A DNA stretch of 5,474 nucleotides from Acidobacteriota bacterium. GTDB lineage: Bacteria; Acidobacteriota; Terriglobia; Terriglobales; Acidobacteriaceae. Location of the stretch: assembly GCA_028873155.1 (NCBI GenBank), contig JAGWML010000199.1:1-5474 (forward strand). Reading direction: 5' to 3'. Numbering within the stretch: position 1 is the first letter of the stretch; each line of letters begins with the position of its first letter. Of the stretch, positions 1-5,474 are shown in pieces. Below the pieces are notes generated by a model. The model searched no databases and was not told the origin of the DNA. It saw only the letters and a list, made by a program, of their open reading frames with translations. A program made the translations under genes and the position numbers.

Positions 1-1000
<1,000 letters not shown>

Positions 1001-1009
1001 TGAACTGGA

Positions 1010-1013
1010 CTCC
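1010..1013 (-). promoter_or_regulatory. Ribosome binding site of pyk
   Basis: The minus strand reads GGAG here, within TGGAGT, and ends 9 bases before the ATG at 1000. It is a standard Shine-Dalgarno core at a good distance and it settles the pyk start. Confidence 0.7.
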
Positions 1014-1060
1014 AGAAGGGGCTAATCGAAAAGAGATAAATGCAGGATGCGACCATGTTT

Positions 1061-1066
1061 ATTGTA
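1061..1066 (-). promoter_or_regulatory. Candidate -10 box of a pyk promoter
   Basis: The minus strand reads TACAAT, five of six matches to the sigma-70 -10 consensus, in the 137-base gap between the YihY-like gene and pyk. It would give a leader of about 55 bases. At a 17-base spacing the -35 position reads ACCTTC, which is a poor match, and there is no TGn extension. The size of the gap and the absence of a clear terminator after the upstream gene leave both a separate promoter and read-through possible. Confidence 0.25.
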
Positions 1067-1137
1067 CACGCGGGATTTGAACGGAAGGTTCCTTATCCAG
1101 TGTGCATGCGACAGCGTGCAAGTGAAGGTGTGCGCGG

Positions 1138-2010
1138 TCACAGGAGCTTGTTGGATTCCGCTGGAAATTCTTCAGTCACACTTTGACGCTCGCGGAAGAG
1201 CACGCCATTCAGCTCTGCTCCAAGTAGCGCGCTGAAGAGCGTGATATAGAGCCACACCAGCGTGGCGATGCCTGCTCCGAAAGAGCCATAAAACATGGAG
1301 TAGTCGGCGATGCGCGTCACATAGAGTCCAAAAATCAACGTTGCCGGGAACCAGATGACCGTGGCTGCAATGGCGCCGGGCATGACCCACACCCAGTGCT
1401 CGCCGCGCTTGGTGCCGAAGTGATAGAGCGCCGCCAGCACCGTGACGCTGGTGACGAGTGCGATGGCCCATCGCACCATGCGCCAGCTCATGAGCACCAC
1501 CAGGCGGAGTTCATGACTCGAGCCACTGATCATCCAGCCTTCAATCTGCCGGCCAAAGACCAGCACCATGGATGCGAGCGCCAGCGGCACCAGCACGATG
1601 GGCACAAGCATGAGCGCGCGCATGCGCCGCTGCCAGAAGCCCCAGTCACCGCGCGGCAGCCGGTAGGCGCGGCGAAAGCCCTCCATCAGGGAGAGCATCA
1701 GGCCCAGCCCGGCAAAGACGGAGAGACTCGCAGCCGAAAGAATCCACTGCATGGATCGCATGTGCCGCGCCTGCATGTAGGCCTGCAGCATATCCAGCGA
1801 CCCGGTGGGAACCAGCGGCTCAAATGCAGAGCGCATCTCCACAACCAGGCGGTTGCCTTCTGGCACCATCGCCAGAATCGTAGCCGCCACAATCAGCGCA
1901 GGGAAGAGCATGAGCATACCGCTGTAGGCGGCAGCCTTCGCCGTGTCCAGCACGTCGTGCTCCAGCGCGAGCCATAGCGCCTGACGGACCTGTGCAATGA
2001 AACGAGCCAT
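1138..2010 (-). CDS. yihY: YihY/BrkB family inner-membrane protein
   Basis: A 290-residue polytopic membrane protein of the YihY (UPF0761) family, which was once annotated as ribonuclease BN, an assignment later shown to belong to another gene. Its function is unsettled; transport or envelope roles have been proposed. Six hydrophobic segments are visible at about residues 26-48, 88-109, 132-153, 181-198, 207-230 and 244-266. Family hallmarks are AAAYSGMLMLFPALI in helix 1 (residues 26-40) and the C-terminal YGSFGAGIATLVWLY...LLGAELN stretch (241-268), which matches the conserved YGS-G...WLY...GAELN pattern. Length is normal. I prefer the ATG at 2008-2010. A GTG at 2047-2049 would add 13 residues, but has only pyrimidines directly in front of it. 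The ATG itself has only a weak purine stretch (GAGAAG) 3 bases upstream. pyk follows 137 bases downstream in the same direction. The C-terminal tail is short and polar. Confidence 0.88.
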   Translation of the reverse strand: MARFIAQVRQALWLALEHDVLDTAKAAAYSGMLMLFPALIVAATILAMVPEGNRLVVEMRSAFEPLVPTGSLDMLQAYMQARHMRSMQWILSAASLSVFAGLGLMLSLMEGFRRAYRLPRGDWGFWQRRMRALMLVPIVLVPLALASMVLVFGRQIEGWMISGSSHELRLVVLMSWRMVRWAIALVTSVTVLAALYHFGTKRGEHWVWVMPGAIAATVIWFPATLIFGLYVTRIADYSMFYGSFGAGIATLVWLYITLFSALLGAELNGVLFRERQSVTEEFPAESNKLL

Positions 2011-2091
2011 GGTCTTCTCATTGAAGAGTAGAGCATGACCGGGTTGCACGGAGAAACGCCCAGCTTATGAATCTCACCTCGCGCAGAATGC

Positions 2092-2155
2092 CGGATGAGA
2101 ATCCGACTGAGCAGCAGAAAGGCACCTGCTACATCCAACGCCCTGCAGCCGCAGG
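2092..2155. repeat. Three consecutive small hairpins
   Basis: CGGAT/ATCCG (2092-2096 and 2101-2105) closes a GAGA tetraloop. AGCAG/CTGCT (2113-2117 and 2126-2130) closes an 8-base loop. CCTGC/GCAGG (2142-2146 and 2151-2155) closes an AGCC loop. Each stem is perfect but only five pairs long, and none is followed by a T run, so they are not intrinsic terminators. Stems of this size also arise by chance in GC-rich DNA; the regular spacing is the only reason to list them. Confidence 0.4.
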
Positions 2156-2165
2156 ACCATGCATC

Positions 2166-2200
2166 TTCGCATCGGCAATGGCCTCTCCGCGCGATGCGAA
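2166..2200. repeat. Perfect 9-bp inverted repeat, possible operator or leader stem
   Basis: TTCGCATCG at 2166-2174 is matched exactly by CGATGCGAA at 2192-2200, with a 17-base spacer. The arm centres lie 26 bases apart, between two and three helical turns. A smaller stem, GGC/GCC around AATG (2174-2183), overlaps the left arm. It sits in the divergent promoter region, so a regulator binding site or a structured leader are both possible; no known regulator motif was recognised. Confidence 0.5.
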
Positions 2201-2214
2201 TCTCAGACCGCAAA

Positions 2215-2249
2215 CTGCTCCATATCAATGCGATAATGGAGAAGAGCAG
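2215..2249. repeat. Two-part inverted repeat over a possible start region
   Basis: CTGCTC (2215-2220) is matched by GAGCAG (2244-2249). Inside it, CTCCAT (2218-2223) is matched by ATGGAG (2236-2241). The two pairings share bases 2218-2220 and so compete in part. The 3' arms cover the GGAG at 2238-2241 that lies 12 bases before the in-frame ATG at 2254, so the structure would mask that site in RNA. Confidence 0.4.
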
Positions 2250-2394
2250 CGAGATGTCCGGACGGCGTCGCACCGGGTTGGGGCGCGAAAGCCGCGGGGT
2301 CACGGCATCGTCCGCTAGACAGCACGTTCACCGTACCGGGAAGCACCCCGCAGGCCCGTATTCGAATTGCAGTCTGTTGCAGGTTTTCCAAGCC

Positions 2395-5300
2395 ATGAGC
2401 AGAGGAATCGTCAGCGCACTGAGCAAAATTCTTGAGCAGCGTATCGCCATCCTGGATGGTGCGATGGGCACGACCATCCGCACATACGGGATGAAGGAAT
2501 CCGATATGCGCGGGACGCGCTTCAAGGATGCTCCCAAGGAGCTGCTGAACAACGGCGACCTGTTCGTGCTGACGCAGCCAGGCATGATTGGCGACATCCA
2601 TCGCCGCTTTCTCGAGGCCGGCGCGGACATCATCGAGACCAACACATTTGGCGCGACCAGCATCGCGCAGAGCGAGTTCTTTGTTGAGGACCCGCGCGAA
2701 CACGGTGGCCGCAAAGATCCGGCTTTCTATCAGAAAATCGTCGAAGATTCCTTCCTCAGTCAGCTTGCGTGGGAGATCAACGAAACTTCGGCGCGGCAAT
2801 GCCGGGAGTGGGCTGATCGCATTGCCAATGCAACCGGCCGCCCTCGCTTTGTCGCGGGATCGATCGGGCCGTTGACAGTCTCCCTGTCCAACTCGCCGGA
2901 CGCGGATGATTCGGGCTTTCGCGTGGTGACCTTCGATCAGGTTCGTACGGCGTACAAGGAGCAGGTGCGCGCGCTTGTCGCGGGCGGGTCTGATCTGCTG
3001 CTGGTCGAGACGATCTTCGACTCGCTGAATGCAAAGGCTGCGCTGGTCGCAATTCGCGAGGTCTTTGACGAAGACGGACTCACTGCCGCAAATCGCGAGT
3101 TTCCCATTATGATTTCGGCGGCGGTCGGCCGCGGCGGAGAGACGATGATCTCCGCGCAGACAGTCGAGGCCTTCTGGAACGCTGTCGAACACGTGAAGCC
3201 GTTTTCTGTGGGGCTCAACTGTTCGCTCGGACCGGACCTGATGTATCCATTCCTCGAAGAGCTGGCGGCAAAGTCGCAAGTGGCCATCTCCTGCTATCCG
3301 AATGCTGGCCTGCCGAATCCGCTTTCTGCCACCGGCTTCGATCTTGGCCCGGAGGATATGGCGCAGCATCTGAGTACATTTGCTCAGGGCCGCCTGATCA
3401 ATATCGCCGGAGGCTGCTGCGGCAACACGCCGGAGCACATTGCCGCGATTGCCCGCGCGCTGGAGGGCAAGCCCGTTCACGAGCGCCGCTCCACATCGAT
3501 TGGCACGGCGCAAGCCACCGAGCCTGTTGACGCATCGGAGTTTCGGCCGCTCCGGCTCTCCGGATCCCAGCCCTTCACACAGCAGGCCGGTGTCTTCATC
3601 ATGATTGGCGAGCGCACCAATGTGGCCGGCTCGCCAAAGTTTGCCAAGCTCATCAAAGAGGGCAAGTACGAAGAGGCCGTCAGCGTTGCGCGCCAGCAGG
3701 TCGAAAATGGCGCCAACGTCATCGACATCTGCATGGACGAAGGCATGATTGACGGCGTTGCGGCAATGACACGATTTCTGCAACTGCTCGCCAGCGAACC
3801 CGAAGTGGCCAAAGTGCCTTTCATGGTTGATTCGTCGAAATGGGAGGTGATTGAGGCCGGACTGAAATGCCTGCAGGGCAAGGGCATCGTCAACTCGATT
3901 TCTCTCAAGGAAGGCGAAGAGAAGTTCCGCCAGAACGCGGCTGCGGTTCTCAAATATGGTGCGGCAGTGGTTGTGATGGCCTTTGACGAGCAGGGGCAGG
4001 CGGCAACCTACGAAGATCGCATCCGCATCTGTACGCGTGCCTATCGCATCCTCGTCGAAGAAGTGGGATTTCAGCCGCAGGACATCATCTTCGATCCGAA
4101 TATCCTCACCGTAGCCACTGGCATGGAAGAGCACAACAACTATGCGGTGGACTTCATCCGCGCCACGCGGTGGATCAAGGAAAATCTGCCGCACGCGAAG
4201 GTGAGTGGTGGCGTCTCCAACATCTCCTTCAGTTTTCGCGGCAACAACAAAGTGCGTGAAGCAATGCACGCGGCGTTCCTGTACCACGCCATTGCGGCGG
4301 GCATGGATATGGGCATTGTGAATGCGGGCATGCTGGAGGTCTACGAGGAGATTGAGCCGGAGCTGAAGACTCTGGTCGAGGATGTCCTGCTGAACCGGCG
4401 GCCCGATGCAACCGAGCGGCTCATCGAATGTGGCGAGGCGCTGAAAGCCAAGGATGCAGGCCCTGCAACAACGGAAAAGAAGGCTGAGGAGTGGCGTAAC
4501 GGAACCGTGGAGGAGCGCCTGAGTCACGCTCTCGTAAAGGGCATCGACACGCACATTGATGCGGACACGGAAGAGGCTCGCGTGAAGCTGGGCCGGCCGC
4601 TCGCTGTGATCGAAGGTCCGCTGATGGACGGCATGGGCGTGGTCGGAGATCTGTTTGGCGCTGGCAAGATGTTTCTGCCGCAAGTCGTCAAATCGGCCCG
4701 CGTGATGAAGAAGGCTGTTGCCTATCTCACGCCGTTCATGGAGGCCGAGAAGGCCGCAATGGCCGCCGCGGGTCAGGAGGTGCGCACGCAAGGCAAGATC
4801 GTACTCGCCACCGTCAAGGGCGATGTGCACGACATCGGCAAGAATATTGTCGGCGTGGTTTTGGCCTGCAACAACTATGAGGTGATTGACCTCGGCGTGA
4901 TGGTCCCCGCAGAGAAGATCCTCGAGCGCGCAAGGCAGGAAAAGGCGGACGTGATCGGGCTGAGCGGGCTGATCACGCCCTCACTGGACGAGATGGTGCA
5001 CGTGGCGCGTGAGATGGAGCGTACAGGCTTCAAGCTGCCGCTGCTGATTGGCGGCGCCACAACGAGCCGCGCGCATACCGCAATCAAGATCGCGCCGCAC
5101 TACAGCGAGCCCGTGGTGCATGTGCTCGACGCAAGTCGCGCTGTGCCCGTGACGACAAGCCTGCTGAGCGTAGATGGCAAAGCGCAGTTCGTGAGTCAAT
5201 TGCGCTCGGATTATGAAGCCCTGCGCAAGTCACACGCCGCATCGCGCCTGCAGACCGTCTCCATTGCAACGGCGCGCGCTCGCCGCACACCAATCACCTG

Positions 5301-5474
5301 GCGCCCAGAGGACATTGCCGTGCCTGCGTTCAAGGGTGTGCGCGTATTGCACGACTTCCCTCTGGCAACGTTGCGTGACTTTATTGACTGGACACCTTTC
5401 TTCCATACGTGGGAGATGAAGGGAGTCTATCCTCGCATTCTCGATGACCCCGAAAAGGGCGCGCAGGCGCGTCA
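2395..5474 (+). CDS. metH: Cobalamin-dependent methionine synthase MetH, residues 1-1026 (C-terminus beyond window)
   Basis: Cytoplasmic enzyme that moves the methyl group of 5-methyltetrahydrofolate to homocysteine through B12, giving methionine. Domains: homocysteine domain about 1-360 (LDGAMGT at 20-26; zinc ligands Cys276 in LNCSLGP and Cys341-Cys342 in GGCCGNTPEH); folate domain about 395-660 (GERTNV 405-410, VDSSKW 478-483, FDPN 566-569, SGGVSN 604-609); cap about 690-785 with Phe754 and Leu761; B12 domain about 795-935 with GDVHDIGK (809-816), whose His812 is the cobalt ligand and Asp810 its partner, Ser857 in GLSGLITPS, and GGATTSRAHT (886-895). The reactivation domain starts with IDWTPFFHTW (997-1006); about 220 residues are missing compared with the 1227-residue E. 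coli enzyme. The ATG at 2395 matches the N-terminus of E. coli MetH; its ribosome site is weak (AGG, 11 bases away). Unusual points are an N-terminal insertion, a changed catalytic loop and Cys446, listed under findings. Confidence 0.97.
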   Translation, partial: MSRGIVSALSKILEQRIAILDGAMGTTIRTYGMKESDMRGTRFKDAPKELLNNGDLFVLTQPGMIGDIHRRFLEAGADIIETNTFGATSIAQSEFFVEDPREHGGRKDPAFYQKIVEDSFLSQLAWEINETSARQCREWADRIANATGRPRFVAGSIGPLTVSLSNSPDADDSGFRVVTFDQVRTAYKEQVRALVAGGSDLLLVETIFDSLNAKAALVAIREVFDEDGLTAANREFPIMISAAVGRGGETMISAQTVEAFWNAVEHVKPFSVGLNCSLGPDLMYPFLEELAAKSQVAISCYPNAGLPNPLSATGFDLGPEDMAQHLSTFAQGRLINIAGGCCGNTPEHIAAIARALEGKPVHERRSTSIGTAQATEPVDASEFRPLRLSGSQPFTQQAGVFIMIGERTNVAGSPKFAKLIKEGKYEEAVSVARQQVENGANVIDICMDEGMIDGVAAMTRFLQLLASEPEVAKVPFMVDSSKWEVIEAGLKCLQGKGIVNSISLKEGEEKFRQNAAAVLKYGAAVVVMAFDEQGQAATYEDRIRICTRAYRILVEEVGFQPQDIIFDPNILTVATGMEEHNNYAVDFIRATRWIKENLPHAKVSGGVSNISFSFRGNNKVREAMHAAFLYHAIAAGMDMGIVNAGMLEVYEEIEPELKTLVEDVLLNRRPDATERLIECGEALKAKDAGPATTEKKAEEWRNGTVEERLSHALVKGIDTHIDADTEEARVKLGRPLAVIEGPLMDGMGVVGDLFGAGKMFLPQVVKSARVMKKAVAYLTPFMEAEKAAMAAAGQEVRTQGKIVLATVKGDVHDIGKNIVGVVLACNNYEVIDLGVMVPAEKILERARQEKADVIGLSGLITPSLDEMVHVAREMERTGFKLPLLIGGATTSRAHTAIKIAPHYSEPVVHVLDASRAVPVTTSLLSVDGKAQFVSQLRSDYEALRKSHAASRLQTVSIATARARRTPITWRPEDIAVPAFKGVRVLHDFPLATLRDFIDWTPFFHTWEMKGVYPRILDDPEKGAQAR

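Larger units (their letters stand above)
2011..2394. other. Divergent intergenic region between yihY and metH
   Basis: 384 bases without a gene I can support, which must hold the promoters of both neighbours. It has several short inverted repeats, listed separately. No cobalamin, SAM or SAH riboswitch was recognised: I looked for the B12-box GCCACTG-like core, the S-box GGTGCCAA-TCC segment, the SAM-II GGTGATTTG segment and the SAH GAGGAGCGCTGC segment, and none is present. The best plus-strand -10 match is GATAAT at 2232-2237 (five of six), with no good -35 in front of it. The frame of metH stays open upstream to an ATG at 2254, discussed under findings. Confidence 0.75.

Noticed and set aside
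1103..1120. A hairpin (TGCATGC/GCGTGCA) after the YihY-like gene as a terminator
   Set aside because: The stem is imperfect (one mismatch or wobble), the loop is 4 bases, and no T run follows on either strand, so it does not look like an intrinsic terminator.
1396..1977. A 193-codon His/Gln-rich plus-strand frame across the YihY-like gene
   Set aside because: Antisense shadow: the His and Gln richness is what hydrophobic Leu/Met/Val codons give when read from the other strand.
2092..2155. The GGCACC...ATCC stretch and nearby stems as a SAM-I or cobalamin riboswitch
   Set aside because: The resemblance is limited to a few bases. The conserved cores of both classes are absent on either strand, and the stems are not arranged as in those folds.
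2067..2318. An 83-codon plus-strand frame in the intergenic region
   Set aside because: Composition is irregular, there is no recognisable domain, and the only ribosome-site-like GGAG is 13 bases away. It also overlaps the region of inverted repeats. Too weak to call a gene without comparison to relatives.
2203..4830. An 875-codon open frame antisense to metH
   Set aside because: Its codons are the exact reverse complements of metH codons (same register), so it can only be interrupted where metH uses TTA, CTA or TCA. Those codons are rare in a GC-rich gene, which fully explains the length. The product is rich in Arg, His and Leu with no domain I recognise, while the sense strand encodes unmistakable MetH.

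Overview
The window holds three protein genes on a GC-rich chromosome fragment, two of them cut by the window edges. Read from the left they are: the N-terminal two thirds of a pyruvate kinase (minus strand, running off the left edge), a complete six-helix membrane protein of the YihY/BrkB family (minus strand), and most of a cobalamin-dependent methionine synthase MetH (plus strand, running off the right edge). No tRNA, rRNA, CRISPR array, insertion sequence or phage gene was seen. The content is ordinary chromosomal housekeeping. The organism is a free-living, GC-rich bacterium that uses a B12-dependent methionine synthase. From the flavour of the proteins (for example the unusual MetH catalytic loop) I would guess an acidobacterium or a relative, but this is inference and not shown by the sequence.

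Layout: positions 1-1000 encode pyruvate kinase residues 1-333. Positions 1001-1137 are a short gap with a recognisable ribosome binding site and a weak candidate promoter for pyk. Positions 1138-2010 encode the YihY-like protein, upstream of pyk and in the same direction. Positions 2011-2394 are a divergent intergenic region between the YihY-like gene and metH; it is rich in short inverted repeats but contains no riboswitch I can recognise. Positions 2395-5474 encode MetH residues 1-1026: homocysteine, folate, cap and B12 domains complete, and the reactivation (AdoMet) domain only begun.

The three genes do not form one pathway: pyruvate kinase ends glycolysis, MetH closes the methyl cycle, and the YihY-like protein is a membrane protein of unsettled function. 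The points most worth a second look are in the enzymes themselves. Pyruvate kinase carries the Lys-type (potassium-independent) signature instead of the Glu-type. MetH has a rewritten loop in the homocysteine domain, a cysteine where a pterin-contacting asparagine is expected in the folate domain, and an insertion of about 24 residues near the N-terminus. I did not find a convincing new multi-gene system here.
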